The position numbers were made by a program, and so were the translations under genes. The notes below the pieces were generated by a model. It did not search any database. It worked only from the letters and a program-made list of their open reading frames with translations, and was not told where the DNA came from. A DNA stretch of 64,000 nt from assembly GCA_015179125.1 (NCBI GenBank), contig WHVA01000042.1:124001-188000 (forward strand). Reading direction: 5' to 3'. This document shows, in pieces, positions 45,491-57,317 of this stretch. The stretch is from Gautieria morchelliformis. Its lineage: Eukaryota; Basidiomycota; Agaricomycetes; Gomphales; Gomphaceae. The first letter of the stretch is position 1; the number at the start of each line of letters is the position of its first letter.

Positions 45491-45837
45491 CCATTTTAAC
45501 ATCTTTTGGGGCATGGCCTTACCGTTGCTACAGTGTGCCAGTCAACATGTGTTCCATCTAGCCTTTAGTTCTCTATCTCTGTTTGTGGTGAAGCCTTGGG
45601 TGTGTCCATGCCAGTGTGAGCAAGGGCATTAGGTTTGTTGTGTCCCTTGCACAACCAGTTCTGTCATTGCATGCAGTACAGTCCATTCTCTGTTATGCTG
45701 TTGTGGACATGGTGTTTGATGATGGATTTGGGGTAATGCATAGCTTGTGGTTGGTTGCTGTGTGGGGGCCTCTGCACACAGCGCATTTCGGTGTCATATG
45801 CGGCAGACCGCTTCTTGGCATGCACTCTGGTTTGGGC
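45491..45837 (-). mobile_element. LINE-like ORF1 fragment, 3' piece
   Basis: Minus-strand sequence next to the hAT insertion continues the zinc-knuckle region of an ORF1 protein (for example KCAVCRGPHTATNHKLC, with several stops after it). It is separated from its 5' part only by the hAT element, whose 8-bp duplication marks the junction. No reverse transcriptase follows; instead the sequence runs into the A/T pentanucleotide tail. Decayed. Confidence 0.6.
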
Positions 45838-45965
45838 TAGTGTTGTCCAGGCTTGGGCTGGGCTCAAAAGCCTGGGCTTGGGCTTGGCCTGAAGGGGCTT
45901 GGACCTGTTGAATTCCAAGCCCAGCCCTGGAAGAAGGGCTGGGCTAGGCCTGGGCCTGTGGGTGT
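45838..45965. repeat. hAT left terminal and subterminal repeats
   Basis: The terminal 16 bases match the right end inverted with two mismatches. Inside, GCTTGGGCTGGGCTC-type motifs repeat in both directions. Confidence 0.85.
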
Positions 45966-46040
45966 GGGAAGTGGTCGAAGGGGATGCCGCACATGCATAC
46001 ATTTTGTTACTTGTAGTTAGTACTACATTAAATTCAACTA

Positions 46041-49000
46041 CTAGACAACCTCCTCATCCAGGAGGTTGTCTAGTTCAATCTCACAGTCACTGTGTAAGTC
46101 TAGGTCGCCCTCACTGGACCCACCACTGGTTTTCCCATCACTAATGAGATCCATATCAAGTGAGGACATGAGTGCCAGATCACGGGTGGGTAAGTCATTG
46201 CATAGAGCACATTTTATTACCTGGAGGGCCTCCACTACATCTCCTGTCAAGCAGTTACCATGCTTGCTGATCGTGATGCCTGAGCTGGAGAATGCATGCT
46301 CACTTGAAACCGAGGAGGCCATGATTGGTAGGTAATCATATGCCAGCAAGGTCCAAATAGGGAAAAGTCGTTCATGGCACTAGATATGGATCAGTGATCT
46401 AATCTAGCCATGAATATATAAGGGATTACCCCCCACCACTCTATCAGTCCCATCCCTTCGGGTATTGGCTCCACTGGGTCAATGTAGCCTCGGTATGCCT
46501 GGAGCTAAGGGCTTTCGCCTTCTGAGATGTTGCTGGAGAAGCTGGATGCTGGCACCAAGGGTGCAGCCGCATCTTCTTCTTCATCGCTGCTCAGTGTGCC
46601 CAGTAGAGCCTGGAACAGACATTTCCTTGGGTTAGGAGCTACATGGGACTGTGTCGGGATAGCCCTCAATGCATCCCATCACTCCTTGAACTGCATCATT
46701 GGTCAGTGGAAAGAATAGAAAAAATAGTTACCTAACTCACAATAGTTTTGACCATTTGTGTCACCCTCTCCATGAGGTCATCTCCCCAATGTTTTTTGAA
46801 GTGAGTAAGCTTGTGTTCGGGGTGAAGCACTGCCGCCCAAGGGGTTATGAGTATTAATGGAGGTTTTGGTGCAGAACTTGTATATATGCAACTCACCCAT
46901 AGCCATAATATATGTGGGTGAGTCTAGTATTCAGCCAGTTTATTCACACCTGCAGTTAATGGTCTGTGGAATTCATCATATCTAGACCTAGCAATGAGGC
47001 GGCTTGACCATGCTGCATGGAGAGCTTCTACCTGGGATTGCAAGGTAGAGGGTAGGATACCCTTTGGCTGAGAACTCATGCTGCACAGAGCTGGCAAACT
47101 GGCACAGGGGAGATGTTTACAAGATGTTTAGAATGGGCTTAGTTGTATAGTCAAGAAATACTTACCCAGAGGAGCTGTATAAATGCCTTCACAGAGTCCC
47201 ATTCTCCTGGGGTAAGAGACAGCTTCATGTGCTTCAGGGACTTCTTGTGGTCCTTCTCGAGATGTACTATTTTGAGCATGAACCGGTCGACATGCTACAG
47301 CATCACATTTATACATATATGCATATATATATCCATAGTGAGAACCCACCTCTTTGTTGCAATAGGCTCTGTCAAGCATTATATATGTTGATGACCAGCA
47401 TACCACCATGTCCAGTAACAGGGTGGTTGGCTTCTCAACATGGTTTTGGACCTGGAGCAGGTGGCATACTTCTTTGTGTTTGGCCAAATACCGTTCCTGG
47501 GTTTGTTAGAATGTATGCATGCACAGTCTAACAAGGGTGTATGTACCTTGATACAAATAGCATGGATAAGTCCCACTGCATCTCATTTCAATGCCTCTGT
47601 GTCCAGGATATGTTTGTCAAGCTTATCCACATTGTAATGCAGTGAGTGTGAGTAAGCAGAAAGCAGGGCTTGCCTTGCAAGGTTGATGCAATGCACCAGA
47701 CATCTAAAATCAATAGTTCAGGGTGCAGAACAGGTTGAAAGAAAAATATGCACTGGATGTGTTGTTCTACTGGGCAGAATGATTGTCCTGTGCGCTCCTC
47801 AATGTGCCGGGCCAGCTCCTCCATCATGTTGTTACACACATTATCATATGACCCACCCGATCTATAGGCATAGGCTGTCAGTTACAGAGATTATAAAGCC
47901 ACTGAACATACTTTATGGATGGCACAAATACTTTGAACAGTATTTGACTAAGCTGCTTACCTGAATGGCCACCGTTGACGTGAACAAATCCCAGGAGAGC
48001 ATTCTGGAGAGTCATGATGCCTCCAAAATTCCTTTCAACCCAGTGACAGGTAACAGTGAAATAGCTGTCAACATTTGAGGCTTGCCATACATCCCATGTG
48101 CATGAGAGCAGACCTCGGATGTTGGTACCCTGGACTGCAACTTGTAGTTACATTGGTTATAGAATAATGGTCCATACTCACCATAAATCATTTCTTGAGA
48201 TCATGCAAATGTGCCTGGAACAACTCTAAGATTTTGCTGCTGGCCAGCTTGCACCCAGGCACCTTGAGTTTGTCCTTGGCATGTGATGCCATTTTGAGCA
48301 TCTCTTTGAATTGTGGGTTATCAAAGACTGATATAGGCTATGCAGATAAGATAAGCCATTTGAATACAGGTGATAAGACAAGGAACATGCCTGATCAGTT
48401 GCAATCATCCACTCTATTGCAAGCTGGACAAATGACTCATCCATATATGGAGCTACAGCTGTTTGTGTCACTCTGGAGGGAGCCAGTCCAAAGTGCATAG
48501 TCAGTACACTGCTCTGTGCAAGTTTGGCATGCTTGATCACATTTGGCTGTTTGCTGGTAAATCCAGTCTTAGAACACTAGTCTTTGTATTTTCCCTAAAT
48601 GTGTAGTTAAATAAAAAATCTAATTATTATGTTCACCAGACTAAAATATACCTCATGCATTGCCTGGAGGTGGCATCACAGGGTAATAACATCGTTCACA
48701 AAACTAACCTTCTGCCGATCATGTTTTCTACATTCAGACAAAGTCAGCCATGATTGAATTGCAGGAGGCTGCCACACACACCAGCACAGCTTGCAGTCCA
48801 TCAATTTCTTGCCTTCTTCCTTGCACTGGTTCTCAAAAAAGAACTGGATACCTAAGGTATGTTCCTGTGATTTCTTTGAATGGGTCTTGGGTAAGTCCTT
48901 GGATCTTTGAGCCATCCTTCCAGATGGCCATCGTCATGAATGATAGTAGCCAATGGTAAGGCTGGTTCAGCTGAAACATTAGGCACAGGAGCCTCCTTCT

Positions 49001-49144
49001 GATTTTGTTTACTGGTAGTCTTTGCAATGGTAGGTTTTGCTTTCTTCCTTTCAGGCTCTGATTCCCCCAGCCTCCTAGTGCTGTGAGGCTGCCTGGTACT
49101 TTCGTCACATTACTTGGATCAAGCAGTGCTGCGCTTGGCTTCAT
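46041..49144 (-). CDS. hAT transposase (multi-exon)
   Basis: Minus-strand exons show, N to C: a Lys/Glu-rich stretch (ESEPERKKAKPTIAKTTS); YMDESFVQLAIEWMIATDQP then ISVFDNPQFKEMLKMASHA; CTWDVWQASNVDSYFTVTCH then WVERNFGGIMTLQNALLGF, which matches the strand-helix of the hAT RNase H core; WSSTYIMLDRA; and the C-terminal dimerisation domain YLPIMASSVSSEHAFSSSGI then SKHGNCLTGDVVEALQVIK. The stop is at 46041. Introns were not all placed and some breaks may exist, so whether the protein is active is open. The upstream limit (49144) is the first Met of a long frame and is approximate. Confidence 0.7.
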
Positions 49145-49339
49145 GACATGGCCTGAACTGCCTTTAAATGGCCAGGGGGGATATCCTCTATTTCCTCTTT
49201 GGAGCTGTCAATGGGCATTGGGATTTAGGGTATGGGGATGGGTGGATGGTTGAAAAAACAGTTGAGAAATTTTCATCTATTTTTTTTTTGTAACTAAGTC
49301 AACTCTTTTGGAATTTGCAAATGATGATCCACATTGGCA

Positions 49340-49495
49340 CCAAAAGCCCAGGCTTAAGGGCTGGGCTCAGGGCTTCTGAAAATGAAGCCAAGCCCTCCTC
49401 ATTGGGCTTTGGGAGGCCTCAGCCTGGCTTGGCTTGGGCTTTTAAGGGCTCAGCTCAGGCTGAGCCCCAGCTGAGCCTGAGCCTGCATAACACTA
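49340..49495. repeat. hAT right terminal and subterminal repeats
   Basis: Mirror of the left end: AGCCCAGGCTTAAGGGCTGG and CTCAGCTCAGGCTGAGCCCC motifs, closing with GCATAACACTA just before the target duplication. Confidence 0.85.
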
Positions 49496-49503
49496 GTTTG
49501 GGC

Positions 49504-50129
49504 ACTTACAGTCATGTGTAGAGTGTAGACCAGCACATATTCCACACTTTGGGGGCATTTTTGCATGATGGTGCAAAGTGACCTAACTGGTGGCAGTTGA
49601 AGCATTGTGAGGGGTGCCTTGTGAATTGTGCAGTCAGGTGCAGGGATCCTTGGTAAGCAACATGTTGTTTGATGCAGCAGTTAGCTGCATGCTAGTCTGT
49701 AAGGTACAGAACAAGAGATGAATGTGTTTTTATGCTGCTGTGGAGCCTGGGAGATGAATTCAGCATGTAACATGGATGGATGAGTGATAATATGCTTGTT
49801 TTCATCCAGCAGGGTGGCAATGTTGCTGCTGTCTCGTGAAGGGTTGATGGAGGAAGGAATCACATGAACGACAAGGATGTAGTCTTGGGCTGAGATGTAG
49901 ATTGGTGGAGAGTGTTGGGAGCCATCAGTGGGATTTTTTTTCAACCAGGCTTTTCTGTTCTTGGTCCAAGAATGCTGTGATCCATATGTCACCGCTCCTC
50001 TGTGTTGGCCTGCTGCTCAAATGTGAAGGGTGCTTACTTCCTGTTCATTGTTATCGGGGTCTCTGGGCCAAAAGCAAGTGTAGAAGGTTTCGCTGATCTG
50101 TTCTTTTAGCTCTGAGTGTGGGATCTCTG
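49504..50129 (-). mobile_element. LINE-like ORF1 fragment, middle piece
   Basis: The minus strand reads IPHSELKEQISETFYTCFWP, then KAWLKKNPTDGSQHSPPIYI, INPSRDSSNIATLLDENKH and a zinc knuckle CFNCHQLGHFAPSCK. This is the layout of the gag-like ORF1 protein of fungal non-LTR retrotransposons (Tad/jockey type), with RNA-binding knuckles at the C-terminus. The copy has several stops. The 5' neighbour in the same frame lies beyond the copia insertion at 57318. Confidence 0.65.
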
Positions 50130-50256
50130 TGTTGGATATACAATGTCACACAGCACTACATGCGCCCACATACATGTCAGTACATGTAGTTCAATCCCTG
50201 CTGTCCCCGCTTTCCCTCAGTTGTTCATCTCAACCCAAACACCTGAGGTAAGAGCT
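50130..50256 (+). repeat. Copia 5' LTR remnant
   Basis: The first 127 bp of the LTR, matching 57060-57187, cut by the LTR-B insertion at 50257. Confidence 0.88.
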
Positions 50257-50884
50257 TGTCAAGATTGGTTTTTAGGTGTTAATATTGTGTATTAGTGAAC
50301 ACAGCGAATGCCCAAATGGGTTGTGCAATGAAGTGTGCCGTTTGGCGAATGAGATGAACTAATAAATGTTCAGAAGGTAAGAGGGCTGCCTGAATGGAGC
50401 TTGCCCTATCTACAGTTGTAGTGAAGTAGCCCGTGATACTTGATGATGTAACGTACAAGGCCTCATGGAAAGGTTGTCTAGTAGTGACAATCCTTTCACC
50501 GGGGAAGGTGCTCCTTTGGAGCCCTTCGCCAACAGCGCTGATAATAGTATGAAAGCTAAGGTAGTGAAGGCGAAGTACGAAAACTCACCAGTGGTGGTTA
50601 AGTCCTCCTCTAGCTGAAGATGGTGGTCTATAGAAGAGGGCTCAAGACGATGGTCACAGTGAGGTCAGGTTTTTGCACAAGATAGACGTATGATAATTGA
50701 ACTGCAGAATATACACGTGAACATACGCTACTTATACTGAATGCTCATATGTCATCAGTGAATAGGAAAGAGGCCATCATGAGTCAGGGTTGGATAGGGG
50801 TGCACAGTCAGGATACAAATAGATGAAACGTATATGCAATAGAGGAAGGGAGGAGTGCGAACATGAAACAATGGAGAGGAGGAG
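50257..50884 (+). mobile_element. Solo LTR family B, copy 1 (incomplete)
   Basis: Starts TGTCAAGATTGGTTTTTAGG and matches the left half of copy 2 (51777 on) for about 625 bp. Its right end is missing and copia internal sequence follows. Compared with copy 2 it has lost many CpG sites. Fossil. Confidence 0.8.
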
Positions 50885-51528
50885 AGAAAAAAGGCACCTA
50901 TGGCACAAATGCCTAGGACACATCAATTACCCCTCCATCATAGCTATGGCAAATAAGGGTATGGCCACAGGTATGCCTGCAAACCTCTCCTCCATGCCAC
51001 AAGTTTGTGAACATTGCATTCTTGGGAAGCAGGCCAAGACGCTGGTACTGAATATTCACGAAGGAAAGAGAGCTGAGGGTATCCTAGACATTGTTTTCTC
51101 TGATGTCACTGTGCCTGAGGATGTACCTGCTGGTGGAAAGTTTTAGGCCTTGAACTTTATAGACAACCATTCCAGACTGACATGGACTTACCTCCTTGCT
51201 AATAAGAGTGATGCACTCAATGTGTTCACTGAGTGGCAGACGCTCGTTGAGCAACAATCTGATTGCACTGTCAAGAAGTTCATTACCGATAATGGTGGAG
51301 AGTATACATCTAAGCTCTATGAGACATACCTCCTCCAACATGGATCCAAGACCTTCTCACAGCTCCGTATACCTCGGCAGAAAGTGGCATAGTCAAGCAA
51401 AGCCACTGCATGCTCATGTCCCGAGCCCAATCCATTCCATCGGATACAAATCTCCCTGCCAGTCTATGGGGGGAATGCATACTAATGGCAGTCTACTTAA
51501 AGAACCAGACTCCCACAAAAGCTGTCAA

Positions 51529-53248
51529 TGTTAATACTGTGAGTCATACTGTAGTTCAGCTTTACCAAGGCCGAACTTGGGTCTCGGGACAGAGGGCTTG
51601 GCTTCAACCTCATGGGTTGCACCCACTCAGTGTTCCACCCTAATTTTGGGAGCGGTCTCAGCTATAAGCCAAGGATCATATTTGATATCAAGCAGAGAGG
51701 TCTAATGTACGAGAAGCTAATTCGATATCTGAACTGAGGAACTACGATACATGGACTGGGGGTCTATATAGTAAAGTGTCAAGATTGGTTTTTAGGCGTT
51801 AATATCGTGTATTAGTGAACACAGCGAATGCCTGAATAACTTGTGCGAATAAGTATGCCGTTCGGCGAATAGATGAACCAATGAATGTTCACAAGGTAAG
51901 CGGGTTGCCCGAACGGGGCTCACCCTATCTACAGTCATAGCGAAATAGCCCGTGGCACTTGACAATATAACGTGCAAGGTCTCACGGAAGGGCTGTCTAA
52001 GTCTCGACAATCCCTTCGCCGGCGAAGGTGCTCCTTCGGAGCCCTTCGCCGACAGCGCAGAAAATGGCTTGAAGGCTAAGGTAATGAAGATGAAGTATGA
52101 GAACTCACCAGTGATGCCTAAGTCCTCTGCTAGTCGAAGATGGAAATCTCCAAGAGAAGGCTTAAGACGATGACCACAGCGAGGTCAAATTTGCACAAGA
52201 TGAATGACGTATGATAATTGAACTGGAGAATATACATGCGAATGTAAACTACTTATATTGAATGCTCGTATGGCATCAGCGAATAGGAAAGAGGCCGTCG
52301 TGAGTCAGGGTTGGATAGGGGTGCGCAGTCATGATACTAAGTAGATGGAATAAACATACAATAGAGTGAGGGAAGGGTACGAAAATGAAACGACGGAGAG
52401 TAAAGGTGGCGAAGGCATTCATGTACAAAACCATGTCTTGGGACCCGCATACATGCTACCCTGCACGGACTCTTCGTCTACTGGGTTGATCCCGCACGAC
52501 CTACGGAAGGGACGTCCTGTGAACACACTTTGGCCATATGAACACCCAAAGGGGTTGGATTAAGAAGGTGATGGGGTTAGTGATGAAACATCTTGCCAGG
52601 TAAATGGTATTGATCGTTTTTTGATGGCATGCCTGCTGGCGAAATGCGTGAGCAGCGAATAGTGGTTTGGAGAAATGCGAGGAATGGCGAACGGCAATGA
52701 CATAGGGGAGAAGTGGTTGAAGTGGAGGGCAAAGCCAAGCGAACACGGGAGAGGAGTGGCGAAAGGGGAAATGGGGGTAACAAGGTCCAGGAAATACACA
52801 AGTCATGACAGTCTGATCATAGGAACACCATCGAAAGAGGGTTGAGCAGAGGAGGTGATAGGCCCAGCGATGACTGCTAAGTTAGTTCAGGGACGTCGAT
52901 CGTGCTTCGACGGCGTGGCCATGGTAGATGGCGTGAACAGCGAGGATCGGTTGCCGAACATGGCAAGGGCGGTCGGAACAAACACGAAGGTGGAGTGAGA
53001 AAATAGGAGAACTGAGCATCTGAGTATGGGAAATAAACGCGTCATGACATAAAGTAGCATGCAGGGTTGAGAGGGATCAATGGACAGGGGAACAAAGGGG
53101 CGGGAAAACGGGGAACTAACTAGGAAAGGAAGTCAGGGGTGATGGAAGGTACGAAATAAAACCCGAAGGAAGCCGAGTGAAACCTGAGGTTCCCAAGTGA
53201 GTACCGAAGCTGAGGCTTTGGGACCAGACTCGGGAATGGATCGTAACA
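51529..53248 (+). mobile_element. Solo LTR family A, copy 1, itself interrupted
   Basis: Ends TGTTAATACTG..ATCGTAACA, flanked by GTCAA (51524-51528) and CTCAA (53249-53253), one mismatch. The outer parts match copy 2 at 56287-56726. LTR-B copy 2 sits inside. It interrupts the copia integrase. Confidence 0.82.
51777..53049 (+). mobile_element. Solo LTR family B, copy 2
   Basis: 1,273 bp, TGTCAAGA..TCATGACA, flanked by TAAAG on both sides (51772-51776, 53050-53054). The right part (52560-53049) contains two related blocks of about 250 bp that share GGCGTGAGCAGCGAATAG-like phrases and an ..GTCATGACA end. Inserted in LTR-A copy 1. Confidence 0.85.
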
Positions 53249-53833
53249 CTCAAGGACAAAACCCCATATGAGGTGTGGACAGGGCAGAAGCTGGACCTCT
53301 CACACCTATGGGAGATTGGCTGTAGAGCCTTCATCCTCATACAAAACCACCCTGTCTCCAAAATTTACAACCAATCGATTGCATGTGTCCTGGTCAGATA
53401 CTCACTGAACTCCAAAGCCTACTGTTGCTACAACCGGTCTACTGGCAAAATAATCACATCCCACAATGTCACCTTCATTGAATCGTAGGATAACACTCCA
53501 TGCCCGCTACACCCTGGACACATTGTTGGAAACAATGCAGAGAGTGAAAATGACAATGAAGGAGGCTACCCCAGAGAGGACACAAAGGGAATGGACAGAA
53601 GAGGAGCACCAAGTGAAGACATACTCGGCGTGGCTGCAAGGGGAGTACCAGATGTTGAGAAATACAACATACCTAATCACCCAAATGAGATCAAAAACAC
53701 CCCTCTACCACGCCGGTCTGCACACACCCCCAAACCTTCTGCTGCTAGTGCTGCCATGCGGAACATACCATATACTAGCTACACAGAACAGATGGTCACT
53801 GAGATCACCTCAGCCAGCATCCTAGCCTGCCTC

Positions 53834-55040
53834 TGTCAGGGGACACCCTGTTTTCCATTTCCAGTTCTGACACCACACCCAGTTCCGACACCACACCCAG
53901 TTCCGACTCCATTTCCGACTCCGCTTCCGGTTCCGATTGCATCTCCGCCTCCGCTTTCGGAAATGATTCCGCTTCTGGGAGAACTTCCGCCGGTTCTGTT
54001 CACCTTGCCAGTTCCACTCCAATTTCCGACTTCCACTCTCGGAACAGTGTCGGAAATCAAGCGACTCGCGTAATAGGTGGCATCGAGGGTCGATCAAGGG
54101 TCAGGGAGGTCAGGAGGATGCAGGGTTGATGGCGGGTGCCAAGTGTTGTCCCTGGCTGCGCAGCATAGTATAATACGGGCTCGCTGACATTGGGGGTCCT
54201 TTGATACGACCGTTCATTTCCGACTTCCGACCCTCAGTTCCCGCAATACCTTCCGCCCCTACGATATTTCCGCAATCACTTCCGCCCCTCCGATATTTCC
54301 GACATTCCACCCCTTGTACATTTCCCTTGTTCTTTCGACTCTATTACTCAGACCCACCGGAGCCACCTTACCGTTCATCAAGACCATATGTCCGACCCTC
54401 CTTGTGTTTCGTTGTCAGATATGTTTTTCCCGACCCCTTGTTCTTTGCCATTGTTCTACCTTACCCTGAACCCCCCTTGTAGTCCCATTGTTCCCAATAG
54501 TTAGTTCCCACGCATTGTCTACTCGACTTCCGTTTCCTCCGGAATTTGCTTAGTACCATATCATTACCTGTTGCCTCAGCTCTTTGTATAAAAGCCTGTC
54601 ATGTATGTCTCTTATTCTGCAATCAGATAATCGCCTTCGATACTTGATTTCCTTCGCTCCATCTCCTGTTCTTAGCACAGCGAGTCTAGCAAGATCTCAG
54701 TCTCTCTCCGCCTTCCGTCTCCCGCCTTCTGCCTCAGTTCCGACTCAAGTTCCGACCAAACCTTTGGTTCAGTACTTTCCGACTTCCGACTCAGTTCCGA
54801 AATACTTAGGACGATAGTTCATTGGGGGTGCAACCTACAAGTTGAAGCCACTGTCCTTTCCAGTTCTGACTTAGTGGAAATCTCGATACGTAACATCCTT
54901 AGACTTTTCTCTTTGGATTTCCCCTTGTCAGGTGAGAATCCCCTCTCTTGTATACTCTGTTCATTTATACATACTTTGGATTTCCCCTTGTCAGTTGTGT
55001 GGTAGTGTGATCTCCACAACCAGCCAGGGTTGCCCTTACA
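53834..55040 (+). mobile_element. Solo LTR family C
   Basis: 1,207 bp, TGTCAGGGGACACC..CCCTTACA, with GCCTC on both sides (53829-53833, 55041-55045). A TATAAAA box is seen at 54587 and a dense array of TTCCGAC motifs runs across it. Inserted in copia between the integrase and reverse transcriptase parts. Confidence 0.85.
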
Positions 55041-56286
55041 GCCTCGCATGACCTGTGAGAATGAAATATGATTCTTGAGGCTAACTTCATTGAGGACATG
55101 GCGCTAGCAGGCATCGTACATGAAGAGGAAGACCCCAGCTCCTTCACCGAGGCGCTAAAGGGTCCCGCATAGCTCTGTACCTGCTGGCAAAGGCATTATC
55201 AAAAGCAAGACCATCTGTCATATCAAGCGTGATGAATCTGGAAAGATAGCCAAGCTAAAAGTCTGCATTGTCACAAAGGGTTTACACAGGTTGCTGGACG
55301 AGACTACCATGATACATTCTCTCCTGTTGCTTGCCTAGAGTCATTCCATGTCATCCTTGCCTTGGCCACCACCCTGGACTGGGAGATACGGCAACATGAT
55401 GTCAAAACTGTCTTCCTACACTCAGAGCTTGACGAAGAAATCTACATGGAGCAAGCTGAAGGAAGCATTACAGCTGGCAAAGAAGACCATGTGTGCTGTC
55501 TACAAAAAGGCCTTTACGGGCTCAAACAGTCCGGTCGCCAATGGAATAAGACCTTGGACAAGGCAATGATCACTCATAAATTCACTTGCTGCCCTGTCAA
55601 CCACTGCATCTACACATGCTTGACCAAGCTTGGCAATTCCGTCATTGTAATCCGCACTGATGACATGGCTGCCACAGCTAGCTCCAATGATGAGTTGGAC
55701 TCAATCGTCCTCAACCTCAAAATGGCTGTTGACATCACTGATCTTGGTGACATCCAATGGATGATTGGGATTGAGATCTCCTGAGACCGTACTGCGAGAA
55801 CCATAACCTAAGTCAAACTGCCCACATTGAGCACATTATAAAACACTTCAACCTTGGCACTGCACACCCTGTGTGGACACCACTCAATATGTCCATGAAG
55901 GACCTCTCCCTCGACCGGTCACCGATGTCCCCCAATGAAATTGCCGTCATGTCACGAGTACCCTACCGAGCTGCGATAGGTTCCATGATGTATGCCTCCA
56001 TGTGTACGAGGCCTGACATCACCTTCTCCATAAACCATCTGTCTCAGTTCTCGTTCTCCACAAACCCTGGCAAAACCCACTGGGCCACTGCAAAACATGT
56101 CCTCACATAGCTTAACACCACTCACTCCTACCATCTCACCCTCAGCAGAATCCACTCACACATCACCCTTACCGGCTCTGCTGACTCTGACTACGCATCT
56201 GACTCTGACAACAGAAAGTCTGTGTCTGGATACGCTTTCTTCCTTGGAAAGGGGGCTGTTACCTGGAGTTCCAAAAAGCAAGTGTC

Positions 56287-56726
56287 TGTTAAGAACATAA
56301 GTCATACTTAAGACTCAACCCGAGGGCTGAGCTGAGGTTTGGAAACAGAGGGCTTGGCTTCAACTTCATAGGTTGTGCCCACTACAGTGTTCCACCCTAA
56401 TTTCGGGAAATGGATTCGAGAATGGATTCGGCTTCAAGCTGAAGTTCCAGAAATGAGATCAGACAGAGAAGAGGAAGATACGAGAATCTAAGTTGATATC
56501 AGAACTGAGGATTTAGTGGGGGTTTATATACTAATTGCAAGGAATGGAAAGAGGGCATCAATGCCCGTATTGAACAGGAAGAAGGGTAGATGGACAATCA
56601 TCAGAAATGGAACAGTCCAGGAAAGGAAGTCAGGGTGAATGATGAACCGATGGGAACCCAAGTTAAGCCGAGAAGGGTTCCCGAGTGAGAGCCGAGGCCA
56701 AGGCCTCAGGTCCAGACTCGGGAATG
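56287..56726 (+). mobile_element. Solo LTR family A, copy 2
   Basis: 440 bp, TGTTAAGAAC..GTCTTAACA, flanked by GTGTC (56282-56286) and GTATC (56727-56731), one mismatch. It interrupts the copia RNase H region. Confidence 0.85.
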
Positions 56727-57059
56727 GGTCTTAACAGTATCCCTGACAATGTCCAGCTGTGAAGCTGAATACGCAGCAGTGTGTCATGCCTTGAAAGAAG
56801 TGGTCTGGTTAAGGAACCTACTAGAACTCCTAGGCTACAAACACTTCCCCGAATCCCATACAGAGAGATAACCTAGGCACCATCTCCATCATAAAATATC
56901 CCTCATACCATACCATATCTAAACACTTTGATGTTCAGCATCATGAAGAGCTTGTGTTCTGCCACCTACTGAAACTTCTTGGCATCCACTCTAATCCCTG
57001 AAGCCCTCATTCCCCTTTTTTTCTCTTTCCTTTTTTTCTGTCTTTCCATCAAGGGGCAG

Positions 57060-57317
57060 TGTTGGATATACAATGTCACACAGCACTACATGCACCCACA
57101 TGTGTCAGTATATGTAGTTCAGTCCTTGCTGTCCCCGCTTTCCCTCAGTCATTCATCTCAACCCAAATGCCTGAGGTAAAAGCTGTCCATCACTCTCTCC
57201 CATTGTTCCACATCACTTACATGTCATTACTTGCACTACAGATTATGATAGTGCAGGTATAATCAAGTCGTTCATCTCAACCCAAACACCTGAGCTTATT
57301 GTAGTGCAGTTCCAACA
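57060..57317 (+). repeat. Copia 3' LTR
   Basis: 258 bp from TGTTGGATATAC to TTCCAACA, preceded by a purine-rich AAGGGGCAG tract at 57051-57059. CTCTG follows directly. Confidence 0.9.

Larger units (their letters stand above)
45838..49495 (-). mobile_element. hAT DNA transposon, complete ends
   Basis: 3,658 bp flanked by the exact 8-bp duplication GTTTGGGC (45830-45837 and 49496-49503), the mark of hAT elements. Imperfect terminal inverted repeats begin TAGTGTTGTCCAGGCT on the left and TAGTGTTATGCAGGCT (reverse) on the right. Subterminal 100-150 bp at both ends are crowded with GGGCT/AGCCC motifs, as in other hATs where transposase binds. A transposase gene lies inside on the minus strand. 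The perfect duplication argues for a fairly recent insertion. It landed in a LINE-like ORF1. Confidence 0.92.
50130..57317 (+). mobile_element. Ty1/copia retrotransposon, broken fossil with nested insertions
   Basis: Bounded by the 5-bp duplication CTCTG (50125-50129 and 57318-57322) and LTR ends TGTTGGATATAC..CAACA. Recognisable pol parts in order: GAG-pre-integrase zinc region (50900-51030), integrase core (51100-51520, resumed 53249-53490), reverse transcriptase (55200-55800) and RNase H (55850-56940). The gag and protease regions and the end of the 5' LTR are gone. It has at least five breaks and holds solo LTRs of families A, B and C. Comparing the 5' LTR remnant (about 125 bp) with the 3' LTR I count ten substitutions, all transitions, plus one 2-nt gap, so it is old. 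Confidence 0.9.

Noticed and set aside
45213-45632. Long open frame of Tyr/Ile/Leu repeats
   Set aside because: It is a translation of the TTATA microsatellite in all three frames.
53850-54073. Pro/Thr/Phe-rich secreted or wall protein
   Set aside because: The frame is produced by the TTCCGAC motif array within solo LTR-C.
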